Below, in pieces: positions 32,574 to 40,832 of a stretch of DNA of 46,051 nucleotides; within the stretch, counting starts at the first letter, position 1, and each line of letters opens with the position of its first letter. A program made the translations under genes and the position numbers. The notes under the pieces are model-generated. The model was not told the DNA's origin. It made no database searches and saw only the letters and a program-made list of their open reading frames with translations. Source of the DNA: Puniceicoccaceae bacterium K14 (GTDB taxonomy: Bacteria; Verrucomicrobiota; Verrucomicrobiia; Opitutales; Opitutaceae); contig JAKYXN010000042.1 of the NCBI GenBank assembly GCA_022538095.1, forward strand, positions 1 to 46,051, written 5' to 3'.

Positions 32574-33458
32574 CTAAAGCGAAACCGAGGCGGTCTCAGC
32601 AAAAACCCTATATCCCCAGCAATCTTGTACGGCTTCTCGAATACGCTCACGTCGCTCTCCCTCACATATAGCAAAACATGCACTGCCACTGCCCGACATC
32701 AAAGTAGGTACGCAAATCTCCTCCTGAATTTGCCTCTGCATCTCGAAGATTCCACGATGTTTCCGAAAAATCGGCTCTTCAAAGGAATTAAATAGAAGGG
32801 AGTCCAACTCCATGCGCCCGTTTAAGAACTGAGATAACCTAAGCTCCGCTTCTTCCTGGCTCATGAAACTCTTACCGGAGAACTTAGACAATTCTCCATA
32901 TGCCCAAGGAGTCGCATTCGAAAGGCTTGGCTTGTACAACAGTAGCTCTAAGCCATCGAGCCGACTGCATTGCTCATCCGGCAATTCCTCGATTTCCTCA
33001 CCGCGCCCGCGCATCACCACTGGCTTCCCTTTCAAAAACAAAGGACAATCAGAGCCGATTTCTGATGACAATTGACTGAGCTCGGTCTCTTCACAGGCAG
33101 CAAAGTAACCGTTCAACGCTTTTAGTACAGCCGCTGCATTGCTACTCCCGCCCCCGAGGCCTGCTCCTGAGGGAATTCGCTTTTTCAAATCGATCTCTAC
33201 TTTTGCATCGATACCGTAACGTTCCATAAAGAGCATCGCCGACTTACTCGCAAGATTTCGACCATCAACAGGAATTCCAGGCGCATCGCACTCCAACTCC
33301 ACACTTCGCTCACCCTCCGTGATCCTAATCTCGATTTCGTCTCCAAAGCTCACAGGAGTAACCAAACTCACCAAATCGTGAAATCCGTCCTCCCTCTTAC
33401 CAGTAATTGCGAGAAAGAGATTTATCTTTGCTGGACTGAAAACAATAATCTGGGCCAT
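32574..33458 (-). CDS. ispE: 4-diphosphocytidyl-2-C-methyl-D-erythritol kinase
   Basis: The protein has 294 residues from ATG 33458 (MAQIIVFSPAKINLFLAITG). The in-frame start at 33506 lies inside the divergent pyrF gene and adds unconserved residues. GHMP-kinase motifs are present: PAKINLFL at the N-terminus, the glycine-rich ATP loop RIPSGAGLGGGSSNAAAVL, and TLMSGSGSACFAI near the C-terminus. IspE phosphorylates CDP-methylerythritol, the fourth step of the MEP isoprenoid pathway. ispD and ispF, the steps on either side, lie just across the divergent promoter region. Only 21 bases separate its start from that of pyrF, so promoters must lie within neighbouring coding sequence or overlap back to back. 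Confidence 0.93.
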   Translation of the reverse strand: MAQIIVFSPAKINLFLAITGKREDGFHDLVSLVTPVSFGDEIEIRITEGERSVELECDAPGIPVDGRNLASKSAMLFMERYGIDAKVEIDLKKRIPSGAGLGGGSSNAAAVLKALNGYFAACEETELSQLSSEIGSDCPLFLKGKPVVMRGRGEEIEELPDEQCSRLDGLELLLYKPSLSNATPWAYGELSKFSGKSFMSQEEAELRLSQFLNGRMELDSLLFNSFEEPIFRKHRGIFEMQRQIQEEICVPTLMSGSGSACFAICEGERRERIREAVQDCWGYRVFAETASVSL

Positions 33459-33479
33459 AGTGATAAAAACGAAAAAACT

Positions 33480-34196
33480 ATGCCCGAAGCAATGCAACGC
33501 AATCACTCTTGTCAGCTTATATTAGCTCTAGATATCGAAGATAAAAAGGAAGCAATCGATCTCGTAAACAGCACGGGCGATCAGCTCGAGTGGATCAAGG
33601 TCGGGCTACAGATGTTCACCAAGTACGGGCCTGACTATATTCATGAACTATCAAACCTCGGAAAGAAAATCTTTCTAGACCTCAAGCTACACGACATTCC
33701 CAATACAGTTGCCAAGGCCATAGAATCTCTAAGCGCACTTCCTATCGACATGCTAACCCTACACACATGTGGCGGGTTAGAAATGATGCAATGGGCAGTT
33801 AAAGCCCAGGAAAACTCAAAACCGGATCTCCAACTACTTGGAGTCACCGTCCTCACCTCGATGGATGATAATGGACTCCGACAAATGGATATCCGACAAA
33901 GCGCGGCTGAACGAGTCGTTCACCTCGCGGGCCTAGCGCAAGAAGCTGGAATGAGCGGACTGGTCTGTTCCACTCATGAAGTCGTCGCACTGAAAGAAAA
34001 ATTCGGGAAGCAGTTCAAACTAGTCACCCCAGGCGTTCGTCCTGCGGGAAGCGCTACCGGCGATCAAAAACGAATAATGACCCCCGGCCAAGCTCGAGAA
34101 GCAGGTTCAGACTACATCGTCGTCGGTCGCCCAATTATCCAAGCTGCCAATCCGGCTGAAGCAGTCGCTTCCATCACAAAAGAGCTGACTCAATGA
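33480..34196 (+). CDS. pyrF: Orotidine 5'-phosphate decarboxylase
   Basis: I start at ATG 33480 (238 residues). An ATG at 33492 is also possible, and the longer in-frame start at 33378 would run across the ispE start. The TIM barrel shows CQLILALDIEDKKEA for the first strand and the catalytic Asp-Lys-Asp array in FLDLKLHDIPNTVAKA (Asp67, Lys69, Asp72). LGVTVLTSMDD is the base-binding strand, and VTPGVRPAG ... DYIVVGRPI forms the phosphate site. The enzyme makes UMP from OMP. It is the first gene of a tight plus-strand string, and its stop overlaps the ispD start by four bases (ATGA). Confidence 0.93.
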   Translation: MPEAMQRNHSCQLILALDIEDKKEAIDLVNSTGDQLEWIKVGLQMFTKYGPDYIHELSNLGKKIFLDLKLHDIPNTVAKAIESLSALPIDMLTLHTCGGLEMMQWAVKAQENSKPDLQLLGVTVLTSMDDNGLRQMDIRQSAAERVVHLAGLAQEAGMSGLVCSTHEVVALKEKFGKQFKLVTPGVRPAGSATGDQKRIMTPGQAREAGSDYIVVGRPIIQAANPAEAVASITKELTQ

Positions 34197-34930
34197 GCGA
34201 TCGCTCTCTCAAAGTCACAGCCATACTTCTCGCCGGCGGCTCCGGCAATCGCATGCAAGGCGCCACCAGCGATAAAATCCTAATGCCACTTCAAGGAAAA
34301 TCGATTTTCCAATACTCATTTGACGCTTTTCAGGCGAGTCAGGCAGTATCCCACTACGTCATTGTTTATAGAGACCAACCGCAAAGAGAACAACTCTCAG
34401 GCCTAATACCTCCCGACTCTACCGAAGTATCATGGACACTAGGTGGTAAAGAAAGGCACAACTCAGTTCACAATGGGCTCAAAGCCTGCCCCTCCGATAC
34501 AGATGTTGTTTTGATCCATGATTGCGCTCGCCCCTTGGTAACTCCCAGTGCAATTGAATCTGTCACGCAGTCCGCTTCGACCCATGGCAGCGCTTGTATA
34601 GCAAAGAAGGTTACGGATACAATAAAACAAATTAGTCCTTCTCCCGGTGCTACAAACACCTACCGATTACAAGGACTAGATCGCTCCAAGCTCTGGGCCA
34701 TGGAGACGCCGCAAGCATTTCGTTATGAGCTAATAGCGAGTGCATACGAAAGCGTATCGAGACGCGGACAACATATTACCGACGATCTATCAGCAATCGA
34801 AGGTGATCAAATCGCCACTCAATTAATCGAAAATGGTCGCCCAAACATCAAATTGACCACACCGGAAGATATCCACTTTTTGGATTTCATTCTCCAGAAA
34901 ACTTCAAATTCCATAAATAGTGAGCAATAA
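34193..34930 (+). CDS. ispD: 2-C-methyl-D-erythritol 4-phosphate cytidylyltransferase
   Basis: The 245-residue nucleotidyltransferase has the CTP-binding loop AILLAGGSGNRMQG, in which the usual GxGxRxG reads GSGNRMQG. It also has DKILMPLQGKSIFQYS, the mid-protein VVLIHDCARPLVTP, and the C-terminal DDLSAIE plus GRPNIKLTTPEDI. IspD couples MEP to CTP, the third MEP step. It overlaps pyrF by four bases and ispF by 11 bases, so translation is probably coupled along the string. Confidence 0.93.
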   Translation: MSDRSLKVTAILLAGGSGNRMQGATSDKILMPLQGKSIFQYSFDAFQASQAVSHYVIVYRDQPQREQLSGLIPPDSTEVSWTLGGKERHNSVHNGLKACPSDTDVVLIHDCARPLVTPSAIESVTQSASTHGSACIAKKVTDTIKQISPSPGATNTYRLQGLDRSKLWAMETPQAFRYELIASAYESVSRRGQHITDDLSAIEGDQIATQLIENGRPNIKLTTPEDIHFLDFILQKTSNSINSEQ

Positions 34931-35414
34931 CATTCCCAATATCCGAGTCGGGCAAGGATACGATATCCACCCATTCAAAGATGGACGACCCATGGTTCTA
35001 GGAGGTGTCACATTCGAAACGCCTTACGGACTAGACGGCCACTCCGATGCCGACGTACTGACCCACGCAATCTGCGATGCCCTCCTCGGAGCAGCCGGCC
35101 TTGCAGACATCGGACACTTCTTTCCAAACGACGACCCGAAATACAAAGGTATCAATTCGCAAGAACTCTTGAAAGAAGTAGCAAAGAGTTTGAAAGAACG
35201 CAGCTTTATCATCGGTAACATAGATGCCATGCTCATTGCCGAAAAACCCAAGATAGCAGGATCAATCGATCAGATGAAGTCTCATATAGCCGCAAGCGCA
35301 AACATCGAAACAGACCAAATCGGCGTCAAAGCAACCACCAATGAAAAACTGGGATCCCTTGGACGAGCCGAAGGCATAGCCGCTCTGGCTACGGCTCTTA
35401 TAATGAAGATATGA
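34920..35414 (+). CDS. ispF: 2-C-methyl-D-erythritol 2,4-cyclodiphosphate synthase
   Basis: The 164-residue trimeric zinc enzyme starts at a GTG inside the end of ispD. RVGQGYDIHPF gives the ligands Asp15 and His17, and LDGHSDADVLTHAICDALLGA gives the third ligand His49. DIGHFFPNDDPKYKG and the C-terminal VKATTNEKLGSLGRAEGIAA complete the signature. It closes the diphosphate ring in the fifth MEP step. Its stop overlaps the oppA start by four bases. Confidence 0.94.
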   Translation: MSNNIPNIRVGQGYDIHPFKDGRPMVLGGVTFETPYGLDGHSDADVLTHAICDALLGAAGLADIGHFFPNDDPKYKGINSQELLKEVAKSLKERSFIIGNIDAMLIAEKPKIAGSIDQMKSHIAASANIETDQIGVKATTNEKLGSLGRAEGIAALATALIMKI

Positions 35415-37042
35415 TCCGCTCCGTATTTCCAACGTTTCTTCTAGTCTTAGTTGCAACTTTCCTCAGTTCCTGTGGCCCCGGCTCAGGCGACAACAAACGA
35501 GATACAGCTACTCAGAAAGGAATCCTATTATTTGGAAACGAAGCAGAGCCACCAAGCCTCGACGCCCACTTAATAACAACAATTCCAGGATTTCGAGTAG
35601 TGAACGCACTGACAGAAGGTTTGATAGCTTACCACAAAAGTGACGACAATATTCCAGAACCAGGCGTAGCGGAAAAATGGACACACTCTGATAATCAATA
35701 CTGGACCTTTCATTTACGAAAAAACGCTCGTTGGAGCAATGGAGACATTCTCACAGCGCATGATTTCATTTACTCCTTCGAACGCGCTTTAAGTCCTCAA
35801 TTAGGAGCGCGTTACGCTGAAATGCTATTTCTAATCAAAAATGCAGAAGCATTCAACAAAGGCGAGTTATCCAATTTCTCGGAAGTCGGCGTCAAAGCTA
35901 TCAATGATCACACGCTCACAATCGAATTAATCGGTCCCATTCCCTACTTCCTCAACCTTCTAAAGCACCCGACATGGTACCCCGTTCACCCGTCGACAAT
36001 AGAAAAGTACGGAGGAATGACGAAACCAGATTCCAATTGGACACGAGAAGAATATGTAGGTAACGGACCCTTTATTCTCGAGGAATGGACAATCAACAAA
36101 ATCATTAGTGTCAGACCAAACCCGATGTATTGGGATTCCAAAACGGTTCGGCTCAATGGAATCGATTTTTTTCCCATAAACGATATCTCAACAGAAGATA
36201 AAATTTTCAACAGCGGCGGCTTACACTACCAAAACACTATACCCAGTGATCTAATTCCTGGATACAAGAAGGCCAACGATCCCTACCTTAGAATGGAACC
36301 ATGGATGGCTTCCTATTATTACCAGGTCAATACGGAAGAACCTCACCTACAAGACAAACGCGTTCGCCAAGCCCTTTCACTCGCAATCAACCGTAGAGCA
36401 ATCGTAAAACGAATAATGAAAGGCGATCAAGCAATCGCCTTGAGCGTTACGCCCAGTGGAATCGCAGGATATACACCGCCGCAAACCGAGTCCTTTAACC
36501 CTAAAAAAGCACGCCAGCTTCTCGCCGAAGCAGGCTACCCAAACGGAACAGGATTCCCAAAAACAAATTTAGTTTACAATACGTCGGATCAACACAAAGC
36601 AGTCGCCGAATCTATTCAACAGATGTGGTATAACATACTTGGCATTGAGGTAAGTATCCGAAATTTGGAATGGAAGACTTTTATATCCGCGAGAGAAAAC
36701 AAAGACTATGAGATAGCGCGTTCCGGCTGGATTGGAGATTACGTTTACCCAGATACGTTTCTCACACTTTGGCAAAGTGGCAATGGCAACAACACAACTG
36801 GTTGGTCAAACCCTCGATATGACCAATTGATCAATGATTCTTTAGTTGAAGCTAACTCCGAACGCCGTCTAGAGTTGCTTGCCGAAGCTGAAAAGATTCT
36901 CATGGACGAGCTACCACTCATTCCACTTTTTTATTACAATCGTATTTACCGTATTGATCCCACTGTAAAAAATTGGTTTCCAAAAATTTCTGACAGTAGA
37001 AATTATAAATATATATACTTGGAAGCCGAAGGCTCAAACTAA
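35411..37042 (+). CDS. oppA: Oligopeptide ABC transporter substrate-binding lipoprotein (OppA-like)
   Basis: The 543-residue SBP_bac_5 family protein begins with a lipoprotein signal ending in the lipobox LSSC (MIRSVFPTFLLVLVATFLSSC). It should therefore be lipidated and held in the membrane, a client of Lnt. EAEPPSLDAHLI, GVAEKWTHSDNQYWTFHLRKNARWSNGD and TAHDFIYSFERAL are the usual first-lobe motifs. RVRQALSLAINRRAI and ARQLLAEAGYPNGTGFP follow in the second lobe. The MppA/OppA-type ligand would be a peptide, possibly a cell-wall peptide. It is translationally coupled to ispF and followed by two permease genes. Confidence 0.9.
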   Translation: MIRSVFPTFLLVLVATFLSSCGPGSGDNKRDTATQKGILLFGNEAEPPSLDAHLITTIPGFRVVNALTEGLIAYHKSDDNIPEPGVAEKWTHSDNQYWTFHLRKNARWSNGDILTAHDFIYSFERALSPQLGARYAEMLFLIKNAEAFNKGELSNFSEVGVKAINDHTLTIELIGPIPYFLNLLKHPTWYPVHPSTIEKYGGMTKPDSNWTREEYVGNGPFILEEWTINKIISVRPNPMYWDSKTVRLNGIDFFPINDISTEDKIFNSGGLHYQNTIPSDLIPGYKKANDPYLRMEPWMASYYYQVNTEEPHLQDKRVRQALSLAINRRAIVKRIMKGDQAIALSVTPSGIAGYTPPQTESFNPKKARQLLAEAGYPNGTGFPKTNLVYNTSDQHKAVAESIQQMWYNILGIEVSIRNLEWKTFISARENKDYEIARSGWIGDYVYPDTFLTLWQSGNGNNTTGWSNPRYDQLINDSLVEANSERRLELLAEAEKILMDELPLIPLFYYNRIYRIDPTVKNWFPKISDSRNYKYIYLEAEGSN

Positions 37043-37053
37043 TCGTAGTACCC

Positions 37054-37971
37054 GTGATCCGCTTTATACTCAAAAGATTACTACAAGCTATCCCCGTATT
37101 GATAGCCATCTATACGATCACCTTTTTCATGATACGTTTGGCTCCAGGCGGGCCTTTTTCCGATGAGCGAAAAATCGCCGAACACATTCTTGAGCAACAA
37201 AAAGAATACTACGGCTACAACGACCCAATCATCACCCAGTATTTTCGCACGCTTGGCCAACACATCACACTCGACCTCCCTCCACTAACGAGCCATCCCG
37301 GACTAACAGCTGCTGATATTATCACAGAATCCTTTCCCACTTCTCTCGAACTCGGCCTGTATTCAATAATCATTGCCTTACTGATCGGCATCCCCGCAGG
37401 TGTCCTGGCAGCCGCTAAAAAAAACTCCTGGCTAGACCATATCCCCATGAGCCTATCCATGGTGGGAATTTGTATGCCTACTTTCGTCATCGGCCCGCTC
37501 TTGGCAATTGTGTTTGGAATATGGCTTAACTGGACGAGTGTTTCTGGCTGGGAATATCCAAGAGATAAAGCGCTCCCATCCCTCACTCTAGGACTATTCT
37601 ACGCTGCCTACGTCGCTCGCCTCACACGTGGCTCTATGCTAGAAGTGATTAATAGCGATTTCATTCGTACAGCCCGAGCTAAAGGCGTATCAGAAGTTAG
37701 GACAATCTTAGTACACGCCCTTCGTGGAGGCATTATGCCAGTAATTTCATTTTTAGGGCCAACGCTAGCAGGATTAGTAACAGGCTCCTTTGTCGTTGAA
37801 TCTATTTTTCAAATACCAGGAATTGGCAGGCACTTCATACTCGCGGCAGTTAATCGCGACCACTCCCTTATTTTGTCAACCGTCCTCCTTTATGCTGCTC
37901 TCATCATGTTGGCCAATCTATTAGTAGACATCCTGCAAGTCGCTCTAGACCCAAAGTTGCGTCAGCAATAA
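37054..37971 (+). CDS. oppB: Oligopeptide ABC transporter permease OppB
   Basis: The 305-residue protein starts at a GTG 11 bases after oppA. Six membrane helices are visible. Its N-terminus (IRFILKRLLQAIPVLIAIYTITFFMIRLAPGGPF) is the standard DppB/OppB opening. The EAA-type coupling helix DFIRTARAKGVSEVRTILVHALRGG contacts the ATPase subunits. The C-terminal segment LVTGSFVVESIFQIPGIGRHFI is also conserved. It forms the translocation pore with OppC. Confidence 0.92.
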   Translation: MIRFILKRLLQAIPVLIAIYTITFFMIRLAPGGPFSDERKIAEHILEQQKEYYGYNDPIITQYFRTLGQHITLDLPPLTSHPGLTAADIITESFPTSLELGLYSIIIALLIGIPAGVLAAAKKNSWLDHIPMSLSMVGICMPTFVIGPLLAIVFGIWLNWTSVSGWEYPRDKALPSLTLGLFYAAYVARLTRGSMLEVINSDFIRTARAKGVSEVRTILVHALRGGIMPVISFLGPTLAGLVTGSFVVESIFQIPGIGRHFILAAVNRDHSLILSTVLLYAALIMLANLLVDILQVALDPKLRQQ

Positions 37972-37985
37972 GAATATTTATCGGA

Positions 37986-39062
37986 ATGTTTCTAAACTCA
38001 CCCACAAAGAGCAAATCACTATCAGACGCAGCGAATTATTCTCTGAGCAAACTGGCAGTTACTCGGCTAAGACGCAATCGTTTGGCCGCCGCGAGCCTAT
38101 GTTATTTCATAATCATAATCGCCCTCTGTTACATTGGACCTATCTTGTATTCTCTTTCCCCACACGCTCAGGTTCTCGCTCTCGACACAACCCTACCATT
38201 CACCCGAGTAAACTTAGTCGAGGTACGTTACGACGAAGCCAAAGAGACCCCAGATGAGGTAACCACTTTTCCCGACTTCCTAGAAGTATACGCTATAAAT
38301 GGCGAGACGGACGTCGCAGCTCTCGCAAAAGAAGGAGCCCTCGAAATCAACGGCGTGTACTTTAAGCAGATTGAACGATTCCACCTTTTAGGAACGGATT
38401 CAAAAGGACGTGATCTTCTGGCACGAATCCTCCACGGTGGCCGCATCTCGCTCGGCGTCGCTTTTCTAGCCACGCTCACTGCTCTAGTCATTGGCCTTTC
38501 TTACGGCACGGTTTCTGGCTTTCTAGGAGGCAAGGTCGATACCTTTATGATGCGAATTGTAGACATTTTATACGCTCTACCTTTTATCATTTTCGTAATT
38601 CTTTTGATGGTTCTCTTTGAAGGCTTCGAATACAAAATTTTGCTCGTATTCCTTGCGATAGGAGCAATTGAATGGCTTACAATGGCTCGCATTGTTCGAG
38701 GGCAAGTACTACATCTCAAAAAGCAGGAGTTCATCATAGCCGCTCAAGCGACAGGAGCTAGTTTCTTCCGTATCATGACGAAACACCTAGCTCCCAACCT
38801 AATTGGGCCTGTAATCGTTTATTCCACTTTACTCATCCCTGCAGTAATGCTTTTGGAGGCGACCCTCAGTTTTTTGGGTCTGGGCATGCAGGCTCATTCA
38901 GCGTCCTGGGGCACTTTAATTCACGAAGGCCAAGAGACTATGCACTCCTCCCCTTGGCAACTAATTGCTCCTTCACTATTTTTTTCCTCAACTCTTTTTG
39001 CTATGAATATACTCGGAGATGGCCTCCGCGACGCCCTAGATGTAAAGTCAGCAAAAGATTGA
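37986..39062 (+). CDS. oppC: Oligopeptide ABC transporter permease OppC
   Basis: The 358-residue permease is longer than usual (about 300). The extra length is in the periplasmic loop after the first helix, with roughly 65 additional residues (YDEAKETPDEVTTFPDFLEVY ... NGVYFKQIERF) before the conserved LLGTDSKGRDLLARILHGGRISL. The coupling segment ARIVRGQVLHLKKQEFIIAAQATGAS and ATLSFLGLGMQ are canonical. The transporter needs OppD and OppF ATPases, which are not in this window. The next gene encodes an exporter with its own ATPase instead. Confidence 0.91.
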   Translation: MFLNSPTKSKSLSDAANYSLSKLAVTRLRRNRLAAASLCYFIIIIALCYIGPILYSLSPHAQVLALDTTLPFTRVNLVEVRYDEAKETPDEVTTFPDFLEVYAINGETDVAALAKEGALEINGVYFKQIERFHLLGTDSKGRDLLARILHGGRISLGVAFLATLTALVIGLSYGTVSGFLGGKVDTFMMRIVDILYALPFIIFVILLMVLFEGFEYKILLVFLAIGAIEWLTMARIVRGQVLHLKKQEFIIAAQATGASFFRIMTKHLAPNLIGPVIVYSTLLIPAVMLLEATLSFLGLGMQAHSASWGTLIHEGQETMHSSPWQLIAPSLFFSSTLFAMNILGDGLRDALDVKSAKD

Positions 39063-39095
39063 ACTTTTCCGCCCCCTACCCACTCTACGCTCCCA

Positions 39096-40826
39096 ATGTT
39101 CAAAAATCTAGCGCTATACATTAAGCTCCTCAGCCCGTACAAAATCCAATTTTATATTGGAGTTTTAGCAGGCGTTGTAGCTGGGGCAGGATCTGCCGCA
39201 GTAGCCGGAGGAGCAGAAAAACTATTCAAAGTTTTAATGGAAAGCGACATCGTCTTGGAACGTGCTGAGATGATAGGAATAGCTCTTATGTTCCCAGCCG
39301 TTTTCCTCGTAATCGGGGTATCGCTTTTTATAAGTGGCTACTATATTAGCTATTGTGCCGCAAAAGTTGCTGAGGATTTGAGACTGCAGCTTTTTAGGAT
39401 GTATCAGGATGTAGAGCTTTCTTACTTCCAAAAAGAACAAAGCGGAACACTGGTTTCTAAGATAGTAACCGATTGCCAGCTGCTACAAACAATACTAAGC
39501 GCTACGGCCAGAAACTTAATAACCCACCCGATCAGTGGTGCCGCCAGTCTTCTTTATTTGATTTCTCTGTGTATTCGCGAACCAGGTCTTCTTCCGGTTC
39601 TCGGCAGCATATTAATCATTCCTATAATTATATTTCCGATAAGATACTTCAGTAGGAAAATCCAAAAAAAAGCCTACACCCAACAAGAGGAAGTTGGTAA
39701 TCTGACATCCGACGTTTCTCAAAACATTTCTGGAGCAAAAGAAGTCAGAGCATTCAACCTACAAGAAAGCGAATACAAAAGCTTTTCCGAAAGAATTGCA
39801 ATTTTGTTCAAAGCTCAGATGAAGGTCGTAAAGTATACGATTTCTCTATCGCCATCTGTAGAACTGATTACATCCTTTGGGTTATCTATCGCTTTTATCG
39901 TTGGAAAAACAAACGGCGTCGGTCCAGATAAATTCATTGGTGTTTTCCTAGCGCTCTACCTCACTTATACATCAATAAAGAAATTCAGCAAAGTCACTGG
40001 CGAACTAAGTAAAGGGACTGCTATCTATAATCGCATTCAAGAAACGCTCAATCATTCTATTTCCATCGTCGACCCTTTGGAACCAGTATCCAAAGAAAAG
40101 CTCGAAGGAGCAATCGACTTCAAGAACGTATCATTCTCATATTTAAAAGAACCCGCTCTTGATGATATAAATGCCTCCATCGCTAAAGGAGAAATCATTG
40201 CCTTAGTTGGACCCAGTGGAGCTGGCAAATCAACCTTTGCCCACCTAATCCCACGATTCTACGATATAAATTTAGGCGAGTTAGCTGTGGATGGAATTGA
40301 TGTGAGGCAACTTAGCCAAAAGCAACTCCGCGACAACATTGCAATCGTATCCCAAGACCCCGTTCTCTTTGACATAAGCATCAAAGAGAATATTCGTCTT
40401 GGAAAACTGGATGCATCAGACCAAGAGATTTTCAAAGCAGCTCGGCTCGCTTTCGCCGACGACTTCATTCAGCAACAAGATCAAGGATACGAAACGATCG
40501 TTGGCGAGCGCGGGGCTCGTCTCTCCGGAGGACAAAAACAACGCATCGCTATCGCTCGCGCATTTCTTCGAAACGCCCCGATTTTGATCCTAGACGAAGC
40601 GACTTCCGCTCTTGATTCCGAGAGTGAAACAAAGATCCAAAAAGCTTTGGAGCAACTCGTGACCGGAAAAACGGTACTAATCATCGCACACCGATTCAGC
40701 ACTATCAAAATTGCCAACCGAATCTTCGTTTTCGAAAAAGGGAAAATCATAGACAAAGGCAACCACGCTGAACTTTACGAGGGCTGTGATCTCTACAAAT
40801 CGCTCGTCGACAAACAAAGTAACTAA
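39096..40826 (+). CDS. MsbA-type ABC exporter (lipid flippase-like, half transporter)
   Basis: The 576-residue protein has an N-terminal six-helix ABC_membrane domain (1-310) and a C-terminal ATPase. The ATPase has Walker A GPSGAGKST, Q-loop VSQDPVLFDISIKENI, signature ARLSGGQKQRIAIARA, Walker B ILILDEATSALDSESE and the H-loop IAHRFST. Coupling-helix features such as ELSYFQKEQSGTLVSKIVTDCQL match MsbA and its relatives. MsbA flips lipid A-core across the inner membrane; this protein may do so or export another lipid. It lies 33 bases after oppC at the end of the string. The convergent neighbour encodes an LPS-core mannosyltransferase-like protein, which fits the lipid A assignment. Confidence 0.85.
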   Translation: MFKNLALYIKLLSPYKIQFYIGVLAGVVAGAGSAAVAGGAEKLFKVLMESDIVLERAEMIGIALMFPAVFLVIGVSLFISGYYISYCAAKVAEDLRLQLFRMYQDVELSYFQKEQSGTLVSKIVTDCQLLQTILSATARNLITHPISGAASLLYLISLCIREPGLLPVLGSILIIPIIIFPIRYFSRKIQKKAYTQQEEVGNLTSDVSQNISGAKEVRAFNLQESEYKSFSERIAILFKAQMKVVKYTISLSPSVELITSFGLSIAFIVGKTNGVGPDKFIGVFLALYLTYTSIKKFSKVTGELSKGTAIYNRIQETLNHSISIVDPLEPVSKEKLEGAIDFKNVSFSYLKEPALDDINASIAKGEIIALVGPSGAGKSTFAHLIPRFYDINLGELAVDGIDVRQLSQKQLRDNIAIVSQDPVLFDISIKENIRLGKLDASDQEIFKAARLAFADDFIQQQDQGYETIVGERGARLSGGQKQRIAIARAFLRNAPILILDEATSALDSESETKIQKALEQLVTGKTVLIIAHRFSTIKIANRIFVFEKGKIIDKGNHAELYEGCDLYKSLVDKQSN

Positions 40827-40832
40827 GATAAA

